Source of the DNA: Simmondsia chinensis
Taxonomy: Eukaryota; Streptophyta; Magnoliopsida; Caryophyllales; Simmondsiaceae
Assembly (NCBI GenBank): GCA_018398585.1
Contig: JAGTTD010000015.1
Coordinates: forward strand, 2,857,001-2,921,000
Reading direction: 5' to 3'
Length of the DNA stretch: 64,000 nt
Numbering within the stretch: position 1 is the first letter of the stretch; every line of letters starts with the position of its first letter. Below, piece by piece: positions 12,835 through 25,000 of this stretch. A model generated the notes under the pieces. It was not told the DNA's origin. It searched no databases and was given only the letters and a program-made list of their open reading frames with translations. The position numbers and the translations under genes were made by a program.

Positions 12835-13316
12835 TGTGCGGAAATAAACAATTTACTCGGATATCTATCGAATCAAATACCACGACAATAACGAGAAATA
12901 AATCGGACTAAAAGAGAAACGAAACAATCGACACAATAATTTACGTGCAAATCTCTTTACAATCGAAAGGGGAGAAAACCACGGGCGAGGATCGGAGCTT
13001 TTTATTATTGAATCAAAAGAAGAAAAATTACAATATTCTCTCACACTCTCAATATTTTTGGTGGCGGCGCCGCAAGGAAAAATACCTCACACAATATTTT
13101 TGGATACTTTATGACGTACCCTACGTTCGTATTTATAGATGTGCAGAAGACCTGTTTTCCGATGGATCGGTTCCTCGCCGATCGATCGGCCTGCTCTCTG
13201 GAAGCGTCCTTCTTTTACGTAACTTTCCCGATTGATCGAGCTCCACCTCGATCGATCGAACTCCTCACGGCCCTTCTCCTTAAAATGCCAAGTAATTTTG
13301 AGACATTTTCCTAACA
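12835..13316 (-). repeat. 3' LTR of the reverse copia element
   Basis: It is bounded by the ATATT duplication on the left and the polypurine tract on the right. Its R/U5-side sequence holds repeated GATCGATCG palindromes. It lacks about 25 bp present in the partner LTR. Confidence 0.92.
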
Positions 13317-13504
13317 GATCTCCACATTGGCTCAAAATTAACATCAACAATAAAACGACTCCACCTTCTCCACAAACGCCCCCTCAACCGGGGCTAACGT
13401 ACATCAAACTGAAAGACCCATCAAATTCGAGCAATGCTCGAACTTGCTCCCCGGTAGAACTTTTGTGAACATGTCAGCTGGATTGTCTTCAGTCCCAATC
13501 TTCC

Positions 13505-16500
13505 TCAACTAATCAGATCTCTAATAAAGTGATGCTTCACATCTATATGTTTCGTTCGGTGGTGATGTGACATCTGATCTTTCGCTAGGTGAATAGCGGA
13601 CTGACTATCACAATATACTCTAACTGTCCCCTGCTCGACACTAATTTCACTGATCATACCTCTCAACCAGACGGCTTCTTTGAACGCTTCTGTCACTGCC
13701 ATGTACTCGGCCTCGGTAGTAGACTGTGCTGTAACAGGCTGTAAACACGCTCTCCAACTGATAGTTGTGTCACCTAAACAAAACATATACCCTGAAGTGG
13801 ACTTCCTCTTATCGAGGTCTCCACCATAATCAGAATCTACATACCCAACCAAACAACACTTACTTTTCCCATATTCCAAACACAAATCAGAGGTTCCACG
13901 AAGATACCTGAGAATTCAATTCACTGCATGCCAATGTTCTTTACCTGGATTCGCCATGTACCTACTAACTCTGCTCACTGCAAAAGCAATATCTGGACGC
14001 GTGCAAACCATAGCATACATAATACTGCCCACTTCATTAGAATAGGGAATCTGTGACATGTACCTGACATCCTCCTCAGTCTGAGGCGAATCTAATGCTG
14101 AGAGTCTGAAATGAGCTGCTAAGGGCGTGCTAACCAGGTTAGCATCCTTCATATGAAACCTGTCTAACACCTTCTTAATATACTTTTCTTGAGACAAGTA
14201 TAATTTTCGGACTTCTCGGTCTCTACGAATTTCCATGCCTAATATTTTCTTAGCTGCTCCAAGATCCTTCATCTCAAATTCACTCTTCAGCATAGATTTC
14301 AAGTCATCAACATCTTTCATGTCTAGTGCTGCAATCAACATATCATCAACGTTCAAAAGCAAATAAACAAAGCCTGAATCTGTCTTTCTGAAGTACACAC
14401 AACTGTCGTACTTACTCCTGATGTAATCATGACTTGTCATAAACTGATCAAATCTCCTATACCACTGCCTAGGAGATTGCTTTAAACCATATAAAGACCT
14501 TTTAAACAAGCACACATGATCTTCTTTTCCTTCAACAACAAAACCCTCGGGCTGATGCATAAAGATACTCTCTTCTAGTTCACCATGCAAGAATGCAGTT
14601 TTTACATCCAATTGTTCAAGTTCAAAGTCATGCATGGCAACCAAAGATAATAATGCACGAATCGAAGTATGTCTAACTACAGGTGAGAAAATATCATGAA
14701 AATCAACACCTTGTACCTGATTGTAGCCTTTAGCTACCAAACGTGCCTTGTACCTTGCATCTTCAACTCCAGGAATGCCCTCTTTTCTTTTGAAGATCCA
14801 TTTGCATCCAACCAGTCTTTTCCCTATGGGAGGCTTCACCAGTTCCCAAGTCTGATTCTTATGAAGAGATTGCATCTCTTCATTCATAGCAATGAGCCAC
14901 TTATCAGCATCTGATCTTGATACAACCTCTGAATAAGAAGTCGGCTCACTGTCATCTAACGACTCAGCAGAAGTGAGGGCATAGGCAATCATCTCCTCAT
15001 ACTCATATCTCTCAGGAGGCTTGATCTGACGCTTAGGTCTACCACCAGCTATAGCATTATTCTCCACCTACTGGCCTGTTTCTGCATTATCAGTAACATC
15101 ATCAGAAACCCGTACTTGAGGTGCTGAAATACTCTCTAGCTGAACAATCTGTTGATCTGGCTGTATCTCTGTAACATCAGGTGTCTCAACCTGAACTGTA
15201 TCTCTGTTAATGGAGGGTGTGTGTGGCGGATTAAGTAGAGCAGACTCATCGAAAGTAACATCTCTACTAGTCAGAAACTTCTAAGCACATGGATCCCACA
15301 GTCTATATCCCTTCACACCTGACGAATAACCAAGAAAGATGCACTTCTTGGCCCTAGGCTCCAGCTTTCCATCATTAACATATGCATATGCAGGGCAACC
15401 AAAAACTTTAATCTGAGAATAATCAGAAGTTGAACTAGACCATACCTCCTCAGGAGTCTTTATCTGTAATGAAGAATGCGGTGTCTTGTTCACAAGATAG
15501 CAAGCCATGCTAACTGCTTCTGCCCACCATTCTCTCTTTAAACTTGCATTTGAAAGCATACATCGAGCCTTCTCAAGTAACGTCCTGTTTAACCTTTCAG
15601 CCACTCCATTTTGCTGGGGTCGACCTGTACATGTCCTGTGTCTGACTATACCCTGATCTTCACAAAATTTAATGAAGTCCCCTTCAACAAACTCAAAACC
15701 ATTATCAGTCCTCAACCTCTTGATCGGTTTCCCTGTCTGTTTTTCAAGCAGAATTTTCCACTTCTTGAAGATATCATACACTTCATTTTTCTCCTTCAGA
15801 AAATAGACCCAAACCTTACGTGAGTAGTCATTAGTAAATGTTAGAAGATACTTGGACCCACCTTTAGAAGCCACTCTGGAAGGTCCCCACAGATCAGAAT
15901 GTATGTAGTCTAATGTTCCCTTGGTCTGATGCACTGCTGACTTGAAGCTGACTCTCTTCTGCTTCCCATAAATACATTGCCCACAGAATTCCATCAGTCC
16001 TGCTGACTGACCACAAAGAAGTCCCCTCTTACTCAGCTCAGACAATGCTTTGTCACCAATATGACCCATTCTCATATGCCATAGTCTTGTGATTTCTGTA
16101 TCTGTCATAGCAGATGTGGAAACAGCAACTGCACCTGTCACGGTTGTACCTGCAAGCTCATACAAAGTACCAACCCTATTTCCTTTCATCACAATTAAAG
16201 CACCCTTACTGACCCGCATGACTCCACCTTCAGCAGTGTACTTGTACCCATTACACTCAAGGGTACCTAGAGAAATTAAGTTCTTTTTCAAATCCGGGAC
16301 GTGACGTACATCACTTAAGGTTCTAATAGTTCCATCAAACATTCTCACACGGACTGTCCCAATCCCCACTATCTTACAAGCAGCATCGTTACCCATCAAG
16401 ACAACCCCACCTTGTATAGACTTATACGTGGAGAACCAGTCTCTGTTTGGAGTAACGTGAACGAACAACCCGAATCCATGACCCACTTATCTTTGGACCT

Positions 16501-17376
16501 GAACTGAGAATCAGCAACTAATAGAAACTCCCCTTCACTATCCTCCTCTACAACACTAGCCTTAGCGGACTTGTCTTTACCCTGGTCACCCCTGTTACCC
16601 TCTTTTGATTTATTCTTATATTTGTAACAGTCTTTCTTTATGTGCCCTTTTTTGTGACAATAATGACACGACAGGTTCTTATGTCTAGATTTGGACCTAG
16701 ACTTATTCCCAACTTTGAATCCTCTATGTTCTGGTCTACCTCTCATATGCAAACCACTACCTGAGTCATTCACCGAGTCAGATAATTCCCTATCTACCCG
16801 TTCTTTACTCACAAGGTTTCTTTTTACCTCATCAACAGTAATGGTTGGCCTACACCCGTATATCATGCTTTCTACGAAGCCCTTATACGAATTAGAGAGC
16901 GAACACAGTAATATCATAGCTTGATCCTCGTTCTTAGGGACATCATCCAAAGCCTTTAATTCTTGTATAATTGAGGTAAACTCGCTAAGATGGTTTTTAA
17001 GAGATGTACCTTCTGTTATACGGAAAGTGAACAAACGACGCTTCACTGCGAGTTTGTTGGAGACCGACTTGTGGCAAAACATGTCTAACAATTTCTCTCA
17101 TAACTCCTTTGCGGTTCTCATCTCCAAGACCTCTGACATAACATCATCAGCCAAACACATCTGTATCGCCGTGAGAGCCTTATCATCCAACTCTTCCCAT
17201 TGTGCCTCGGTCATAGTCTCGGATTTTTTCTCTTTCCCCTTCAGTGCTTTCTTCAAGCCGTTCTGAGTCAGGAGTCCTTTTACACGGACTTGCCATAAGC
17301 TAAAGCTTCCCTGACCATTGAATTTCTCAACCTCGATTTTAATACCTGATGCCATTGTATCAATTCGAAGAACCAA
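13505..17376 (-). pseudogene. copia gag-pol, Tork/Tnt1-like (broken)
   Basis: Reading leftward: gag begins MVLRIDTMASG and contains a zinc knuckle CHYCHKKGHIKKDC. The protease active site WVMDSGCS is followed at about 16465 by a one-base loss that shifts the frame. Then come GAG-pre-integrase ([15 protein letters not shown]), integrase ([22 protein letters not shown]), reverse transcriptase with LLNVDDMLIA near 14350, and RNase H (YCDSQSAIHLAKD). Stops at about 17097 (TGG to TGA), 15281, 15066 (CAG to TAG) and about 13914 (TGG to TGA) are all transitions. The gag N-terminus resembles Tnt1/Tork elements by eye. Confidence 0.88.
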
Positions 17377-17391
17377 GCTCTGATACCAATT

Positions 17392-17898
17392 TGTGCGGAA
17401 ATAAACAATTTACTCAGATCTCTATCGAATCAAATACCACGACAATAACGAGAAATAAATCGGACTAAAAGAGAAACGAAACAATCGACACAATAATTTA
17501 CGTGGAAACCTCTTTACAATCGAAAGGGGAGAAAACCACGGGCGAAGATCAAAGCTTTTTATTATTGAATCAAAAGAAGAAGAATTACAATATTCTCTCA
17601 CACTCTCAATATTTTTGGTGGCGGCGCCGCAAGGGAAAATACCTCACACAATATTTTTGGATACTTTGTGACGTACCCTACGTCCGTATTTATAGATGCG
17701 TAGAAGACCTGTTTCCCGATCTATCGGGGAGTCCCGATCGATCATCGATTGGTTCCTCGCCGATCGATCGGCCTGCTCTTTGGAAGCGTCCTTCTTTTAT
17801 GTAACTTTCCCGATCGATCGAGCTCCACCTCGATCGATCGAACTCCTCATGGCCCTTCTCCTTAAAATGCCAAATAATTTTGAGACATTTTTCTAACA
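17392..17898 (-). repeat. 5' LTR of the reverse copia element
   Basis: It is next to the primer-binding site and ends at the ATATT duplication. It carries an extra palindromic segment around 17717-17745 that the other LTR lacks. Confidence 0.92.
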
Positions 17899-18107
17899 AT
17901 ATTCATTCCTAGGAATGCCAACGACATCTTTGAAGAGGTCTTCGGCCATTCGTACCCTTTTAGTTCATTTGTCGAGAGAAGACACACCAGTTCAATCCTC
18001 CGGAAAGGACCTCCAACTGAAGCGAAGCTTCCCTGCAGCCTTGAAGAACTCTATAACGGCACTACTAAGAAGATGAAGGTTTTCCGGGAAATTACTGATA
18101 CTACTGG

Positions 18108-18172
18108 GTAATGAAAGTTTTGCATATAATCAAATTCTCATTTGTGTTTATGCTTCTTGCGTTTGTAGCTTG
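18108..18172 (+). other. Start of DnaJ intron 2
   Basis: It begins with the donor GTAATG directly after the exon end (TDTTG). No later DnaJ exon was found. Confidence 0.45.
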
Positions 18173-18492
18173 TGTTAGCAAAACAAACGCAAAAGAACAG
18201 CGAAAAATTCAGCGAAGAAATGAAACAATGCTCAAGATTTACATGGTTCAGCTGATTATGCCTACATCCACCAAGTTTTGGAAAGTTTTTACAGGGAGTT
18301 TTTCTTCTTACTCTTACAATTCTCTCAAACCTTAAATGTCTTTATAGCCACATTAGAAAATGCTATCTGCCTCATAACAAGCCCTTAAACGGGTCTGGGC
18401 CTGCAACACCTCTGTACGGACATGACTGATCAATATATATAAAGCACTAGGCTCCACACAAGAAGCCTACAATTTGTGATGGATTTTTAACA
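18173..18492 (-). repeat. LTR-like fragment, possibly a solo LTR
   Basis: It runs TGTTAGCAAAAC to TTTTTAACA and shares short blocks (GAAAAATTCA, TTACATGGTTCAGC-like) with 41917-42274. No matching duplication was found. Confidence 0.4.
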
Positions 18493-18687
18493 TTCAATAC
18501 GGATTAGCTAAATTTATGTGTTGATGCTATAGGCAGTTACAGACGTTTCTTTGTTTAGTTTATGGTCAAATATGGATGATACCTCAGATCAGTCCCTTAG
18601 CTATTGTGAACCTTGTCCACGCAACGTATCAGTAATGCTACTCAAGACTTAATAATATATGAAACCTTTTAATAGTCACTAATTGAT

Positions 18688-18927
18688 CCAACATGCAAGC
18701 ACCGGACCCTATTAGAACTCCGAAGTTAAGTGTCTTTGGGCGAGAGTAGTACCAAGATGGGTGACCTTCTGGGAAGTCCTCGTGTTGCACCTCTTGGGTT
18801 AAGGGTTCTTGGAAACAGTCTCCCTTCAAGGTAGCACCCTGAAAGGAGAAGGCTGTGTACATCCACCCCCAGACCTTGCTCAATCGGGAGCCCTTGGGGC
18901 ACTAGAAATGTCGCTCTTTTTTTTTTT
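18688..18927 (+). mobile_element. 5S-rRNA-headed SINE, copy A
   Basis: The first ~110 bp follow plant 5S rRNA: AGAACTCCGAAGTTAAG, then an A-box-like region, GATGGG intermediate element and a C-box TGGGTGACC...GGGAAGTCC. The body then matches the 3' end of the RTE LINEs (GGGTTCTTGGAAACAG, GTACATCCACCCCC, GGGAGCCCTTGGGGCACT) and ends in TCGC plus a T run. The 21-bp duplication TTTTAATAGTCACTAATTGAT (18667-18687, 18928-18948) marks a retroposed insertion. Confidence 0.92.
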
Positions 18928-18948
18928 TTTTAATAGTCACTAATTGAT

Positions 18949-19450
18949 ACATATCTTTTCCTTGGACGAGTTTCTTCTGTTATCTTTCGACCAACTCAAG
19001 CTCCTTCATGGTTGCCGTTGTCAAGTTTTCATTTCTTCTTCTATGTATAGAAATGATTCAGTTACCATGTCTACCACTACATCCATGTCATTTTCTGTGA
19101 AGTTACTGTTTAATCCAAATAATGGGATCAGACCTAATGCCCCGATTGCTGACCGATGATGCAGCGGCATGCCTGAATAAGGAAAAGGAAGAGTCTAACC
19201 TAACACTTATAAAAAGGAATCCTAAGCTAGTTAATTACATGAGTAATGAAAATAATTAGAGAAATAAACACAATGAGCAAAAACTCCCCCTCTCCCAATT
19301 AATGCAAAAGGGCCGGTTACTAGGGAGGAGTAAATGGGCTAATTTAATCTAATATCTACCCTGGTAAATGCGTAGAATACTAAATACTAGTAAATACACA
19401 AATACAAGTATAACAAAAAAAATACTATGTAATATTTTCTACAAATGGAA
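18949..19450. other. Intergenic, nothing recognised
   Basis: AT-rich spacer. Short open frames have no recognisable protein. Confidence 0.5.
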
Positions 19451-19619
19451 CATACCCAGTGCCTCAAGGGCTCCCGCCTACGCAGGGTCTAGGGGGCCGG
19501 GGCCCCGGGGGGGGGGGGGGGGGGGCGGCGCGGTGTACCCAGCCTTCCCCCTTCAGGGTGTTAACCTGAAGAGAGGCTGTTTCCCAGTACCCCCAACCAG
19601 AGGGTGAGGACTTCCCAGC
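19451..19619 (-). mobile_element. 5S-SINE, copy L, 5'-truncated, with 19-base G run
   Basis: The reverse strand reads the SINE body, with only about the last 20 nt of the 5S head (GGGAAGTCCTC). A run of 19 G (19507-19525) sits where the consensus has about seven. A target duplication was not found. Confidence 0.75.
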
Positions 19620-21452
19620 AAATCATATGTAATAATAAAAATCAAGAGTTAAATTGAAAGTATATGAGGTGTATTGTGTTTAATTATAAAGTTTAGGAAG
19701 CTATTCTATGAAATTGAAAGTACAGGGGGTGTATTGTGCTTAATTGTAAAGTTCAATGTGCTATTTTATAAAATTGAAAGTGTAACAAGTATATTATATT
19801 TAATCGTAAAGTTCAAGGGGTCTTTCTATATTCTTTTCTTGCTATATGTAATAATTCATCTAGCATTAGATAATAAGAAAGAAGTAAAAAGTAGGCATCG
19901 AAGGTTAGGATTTGATATCATAAAAGTTATTCATACTGAAATCGTATAGAAGTGAAAAGAGATTATCATATTGTGAAAAATCACTACCTTAAAGTCAAAT
20001 TTGCCACATAGCAGTATACACTGTCTCTTTTAACAATCGACTCCTAAGGTTAACACAGCAGCCGCAACACTCGTGTACTCGAGGGTTATGGTATGGGAGA
20101 GCATCGAATAATTCCCAACAACAATATAGTAGAAGAGAAGAGAGGAAGATAATGAGAGGGTTACTTCTTGTGTGGTTGAAGTAATTAACCAGAATCCAAA
20201 AGGTTTGTAACTAACCCGATTTTATGGTGTAATAAACTAACAGAGTTATGGCATCATTAACATAGCCAACGACTCATATTCTGGTACATTAATTGTGCAA
20301 ACTATTAGTAAAATTTTGGCACATGAAATCTCCGTTTCAGCGGATAGTCTGGAACAAAATATATAACTTGGACGCAAAACACCCATGACCTCCCCTCTTC
20401 CACCATCGTCCAAGCTCGGCCCGATGTGGCGGGTCATGCACGCTCGTGTGGGCCACCCTAGCTTATTCGGTTGCCCAACAATTATATGATCTTTCCAACA
20501 AAATTAGGAGGGAACGATTTGATCTGTTTCGAGTTTCATTCTAGATTGATACAAGAACAATTCTAAGATATTAAAAGTTCCAGCAGTTGGTACCCTACAG
20601 GATGCTACCTCGTAGAGAACTTGCTTCCGAAGGGCTGATATTTAAACACCCTGAAATATCTTACAAACCAAATCAATCCACCAACGAATAACTCAATCAA
20701 TTAAACAATCCAACTCAAAGATACTAGAATTTTGTAAATAACTCGTATAATTCTTACAAGTATAGAGATTTACACGTAACAGTAAGATTTATATAGTATG
20801 AAGAAAGATAGGAGGAGATAAGAGAGACAGAGAGGGAGTAGAGAGAGAACTTAAATCATTTCATCAATACTCCTCTTCTTTACTAAGGCTCCTATATACA
20901 GATTTAAGGGAAGGGTATAGTTGGAATAAAGGACTTAGCCTAATTAGTTATACCTCAACTATTATATTTTGGAGTGTATCAAAATACGAATGATACGAGT
21001 AGGCGTATCGTTTTCATTGCTTATTGAAGAGGACTCTTCTGGTACAACTGAGACAAGTTGATGCATTATTTCTGCAAATAATATTACACAAGTTTACAAT
21101 GACCAGCTTTGTTCATCTTGCTGATAATCAAATAAAATTTGATTGAAATTACCAAAAAAAAAAAAAAAGGCAAATTCACAAGGAAAGTAGGGCAGATCTT
21201 CTCTTGTTCTCTCTCTCTCTCTCTCATATGCGCAGAAAAATAAAGCAGAAATCAACGGTCAGGATTCATTCTGGAGGAAGAACCCCTCTGTTTCTTATCA
21301 TGCTGCCTTCATTTGCTGCAAAAATAACCTCAAAGTCATCACCCAATTCTGGCTATAAATTAAGGGCTCGTTCGATATGTTTTCTGTTTGTAGTTTTTGG
21401 CTGTAAATTAGGCTTCAGAAACAACTTATTATGGTTTTCAGTTTCCTGTTTT
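19620..21452. other. Intergenic, no gene recognised
   Basis: It holds a short local direct repeat of about 60 bp around 19660-19830 (TTAATTRTAAAGTTYA units, three diverged copies) and simple AG/CT tracts near 20800 and 21204-21226. No coding signal was seen. Confidence 0.45.
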
Positions 21453-21762
21453 CAGGCCTCATTTGGCATGCAGGAAGTAGAAATTCATGGGAAATACAAA
21501 TTTTGACTCTTGTTTGGTTGGCAAGAAGTATGCAGAATGCAGGAAGTGGAAATTGCAATTCTTTCAAAATGCAGAAAGCAAACCTACCTAGGGAGTAAAT
21601 TCTAATTCCTTTGCTTTTAACTAATCTCCCGGATGAAGTTCTATTTCTCTTTTTGGCAACCAAACATGTTTTACCTACTTAAGAAGTTGACACATGAATT
21701 GAATTCCGAAGAAATACAACTTCGTGCAGGAATTCAATTCATGTGTCAACCAAACGAGGTCT
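21453..21762. repeat. Possible inverted-repeat MITE
   Basis: The left end (GGCCTCATTTGGCATGCAGG) and the reverse complement of the right end (GAGACCTCGTTTGGTTGACA) are similar, as in short DNA elements with imperfect terminal repeats. The boundaries are approximate. Confidence 0.4.
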
Positions 21763-21799
21763 CAGTTTTTAGTCAAATTGGAAAAATATTGAAAACAAC

Positions 21800-21997
21800 C
21801 AACCCTCACAAATTCGAATCCCATTAGCCCTCATTTTCACTATTGATATAATTTTAGCACAATATATGATGAGCATGTATGCTATCTATACTTCAAACCG
21901 AATGCGTATTTGCATGAGAAGATATATCAGAGTATAAAATCATTCGTAAACTTTCACTTATCAGCTTAAACTTTTGCGATAACTAGTTTCTGCACGT
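21800..21997 (+). repeat. Partial, diverged copy of the miniature LTR element
   Basis: It contains the internal AATTCGAATCCCATT and GTATTTGCATGAG blocks. The 3' LTR (GAGTATAAAATCATTC...) matches the element at 27430-27723. Confidence 0.55.
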
Positions 21998-22010
21998 ACG
22001 AAGTCGATAG

Positions 22011-25000
22011 TTAAAGAAAGAAGAGAGAGAGAGAGAAAAGGGGACGAACTCGCTTGTCTTCTTCCATGCGGGCCTTAATGAAAGAATAGATAGCTACTCC
22101 AGCAATGGCAATGCACGTCCCAATTCCTGTTTGTGTTGATATCTTGTTTCCTGTAATAAATAAATAACCCAAAAAATTTAAATAAAAATAACATTTCCAG
22201 CTAAATATTAAAAAGAAATAGAAAATATGCAAGTGAAGAAAAGGAACATTGGAGAATTAAGGGGAAAAAAATTACCAAAAAAGAGAATAGAGAAGCCAAT
22301 GACAAAGACACGCTTCAATACGTTACCCACCGCATGGGTCAGTGGCGCCACCCTCTCTAGTGTGTTTGTTGCTAACTGTCAAGAAGTTCACATGTCAGTA
22401 TGGTTAAAACAAAAGCAACATTCCCAGCGCCCCAAAGGCTCCCGCCTAAGCAAGGTTTTGGGGGGTGGATGTACGCAGCCTTCCCCCTTCAGGGTGCTAT
22501 CTTGAAGAGAGGCTGTTTCCGAGTATCCCCAACCTGAGGGGTGCAACACGAGAACTTCCCAGGAGGTCACCCATCTTGGTACTACTCTCACCCAAGCATG
22601 CTTAACTTTGGAATTCTAATGGGATCCGGTGCATGTGTGTTGGTACCCTCTCAGGTGTCAGTATGGTTAAAATATCCTATAGTAAAGTTACGGGAAAAAA
22701 GAGATCAATATATAAATCTATTGAGCTGCGCATTAGAATGAAAATTCATTTGGACTTATACGTGGACTTCATATATATATATATATATGCCAACTCCATT
22801 GTAATTTGGAGTTCACTTGCTGCAATGTCGCCTAAACGGGGTATAAGAACTTTACATGTAAGTATAGTTAAAATGTCCCGCATTAGAGTTGTAGAAGAAA
22901 AAAGATCAATATATAAATTAGTCTAGTAAGCTACTCCATCTAATACTAATGGGAACCTCGTTTGAGCTTATATGTTGAGTTCAGCTGGAAAGAAAGTTTT
23001 GAACAAATAAATATATCCATAAATATGTTCCCAAAAGAGGAGCGCCAACAAAGCTAGTCCGTAGTGCCCCTAGGCTTACATGTTTGCTATAATTGCTAAT
23101 TGCTTGTTGGGCGATGCTTGGTACTCTGGTGTTGTATTGTTGCTCTATTGTTGCTTTGTGGTTTGCTGCTTGTGGCTTTGTTGCTTTATTGGTTTGTTTG
23201 GTCGTTCGTTTTATTGCTTTTTATGGTTGGAGGCCCTTAAACACAGCCTTCCTTTCGGATAGCAGCCTGAAGGGGTAAGGCCACATACATCTCACCCCCG
23301 AGACCCCGCATTGGTGGGAGCCCTCGAGGCACTAGGTCGGTTGTTGTAGATTAAAATCTGTTAACGAAGTAGTTAAGGTAGGTAAGGAGGATAACATGCC
23401 TGGTTATATAAGTGGTAGAACATTCCGACCCAGAAAAGATCAGATATAAATTTGGTGAGACCCACTTTTGCAATTGCATCACTGAACCCATGTTTCATCA
23501 GCTGTGGCCCTTCCACCTGTAAAAACAACCCATTAGTATAACATTAATTTTTTAAAGGATATTGGATCTAACTTCATCTGAAAAATCGGCTTAATATTCA
23601 TCATATAAACTAGCATGACAATACACCTAGACAAATTGGAATGTGTAACACCCCTCACGAATAGCGTGGACCAAGCCAAACAAATGCAGACACTGATGTT
23701 GGGAGACCTAAAGTTGAAAACTCTAGCTTTGATACCATTTCGGAGGCTATTGCATCTAATTCTACTCGAAGACCTGACTTATTTGGGGGAGGGATGTTCT
23801 CACCGTATAAATTGGCACATGCCAGCATACCCAAATGGAGTCGGAAAAAAAAAAGCAACATTCCCAATACTCCAAGAGCTCCCGCCTAAGCAGGGCCTAG
23901 GGGGTGGATATATGCAGTCTTCCCACCCTGAAGGGAGGCTATTTTCGAGAACCTCCAACCTGAGGGATGCAACATAAGGACTTCCCAGGAGGTCACCCAT
24001 CTTGGTACTACTCTTGCCCAAGCACGCTTAACTTCGGAGTTCTAATGGGATCCGGTGCTTGCGTGTTGATACCCAAATGGAGTCGGAAATTTCACAAAAT
24101 TCATCTTAGAAAAGGAAAAAGAGAATCAAGAACATCATTGAAATGAATGGGATGGTGCAACTCACAATAATGGCGGGAGGTATGCACACAAAAAGTGCGA
24201 TTATGGAAATGTATGCATATACGTTGGTACTATCCATGTCAGTCTGCACATACAAGAACACGAATATTAGCATAAGTATCGAGTTATTCTAAAAGTTTAA
24301 ACTGTTATGTCAAATACACAGAAAGTAGAAAGAAGAACCATGGCTTTCTTGGAATAGATGCTGCGGTAAGTGAAGGAGATGTTGGAAATCATGGCGCTTA
24401 TGAACCCCGTCCAGTTGAATGACAACTCGGTAAGTGACGCCATCGACACCCCTACATTTTACACTATTAGTACACTCAAACTGTATACCTAAGAGGGTAT
24501 CAACACGCAAACACTGGATCCCATTAGAATTCCGAAGTTAAGCGTGCTTGGGCTAGAGCAGTACCAAGATGGGTGACCTTCTGGGAAGTCCTCGTGTTGC
24601 ACTCCTCAGGTTGGGGGTTCTCAGAAATAGCCTCCCTTCAGGATAGCACCCCGAAGGGGGAAGGCTGTGTAAATCCACCCCCCAGACCCTGCTTAGGCGG
24701 GAGCTCTTGGGGCACTGGGAACGTTGCTTTAGTACACTCAAACTGTATGCAACTTGAGCTAGAAACAAGCATATAGCCAGGCATAATAAACAATGCCATC
24801 AGTACACTCAAATTGTTTGCAGTGTAACCGAGAAACGCATATACAATCAGAAATGTACATGCAATCAGACCCATAAACAACGTTATCAGTACACTCAAAC
24901 TTTATATAGTGTAACAAAGAAAAGAACACATACAAAGCCAGATATTGGTTTGATTTGTAAGGAAAAGCGTTTAAATAAAAGCAGAAGTAAGAAATAGTGC

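Larger units (their letters stand above)
12835..17898 (-). mobile_element. Complete Ty1/copia element, reverse orientation, in DnaJ exon 2
   Basis: Two LTRs (482 and 507 bp) start TGTGCGG and end CTAACA on the plus strand. They are flanked by perfect ATATT duplications (12830-12834 and 17899-17903). The primer-binding site complement GCTCTGATACCA (17377-17388) matches initiator methionine tRNA. A purine tract lies next to the LTR at 13317. Removing the element restores the DnaJ frame across FIFIPRNA. Confidence 0.95.
4170..18107 (+). pseudogene. DnaJ (HSP40, type II/DNAJB-like) pseudogene split by transposons
   Basis: Five pieces join into one frame: 4170-4196, 9806-9940, 11755-11762, 12700-12834 and 17904-18107. 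Exon 1 encodes a J-domain start (NYCSVLE), the helix KKAYRRLAL, the HPD motif in WHPDKNP, and FKLICEAYE. Exon 2 continues LSDPRKRAV and then, after the G-rich linker, IPRNANDIFEEVFG and the client-domain start LPCSLEELYNGTTKKM. Family members are J-domain co-chaperones that stimulate Hsp70 ATPase. Lesions besides the insertions: the expected ATG is ATT (4170), TGA at 12824-12826, and possibly an AA in place of the AG acceptor before exon 2. A splice donor follows at 18108. The rest of the client-binding domain was not found downstream. Insertions: gypsy in exon 1, solo LTR and copia in exon 2, and a nest in intron 1. Confidence 0.85.
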
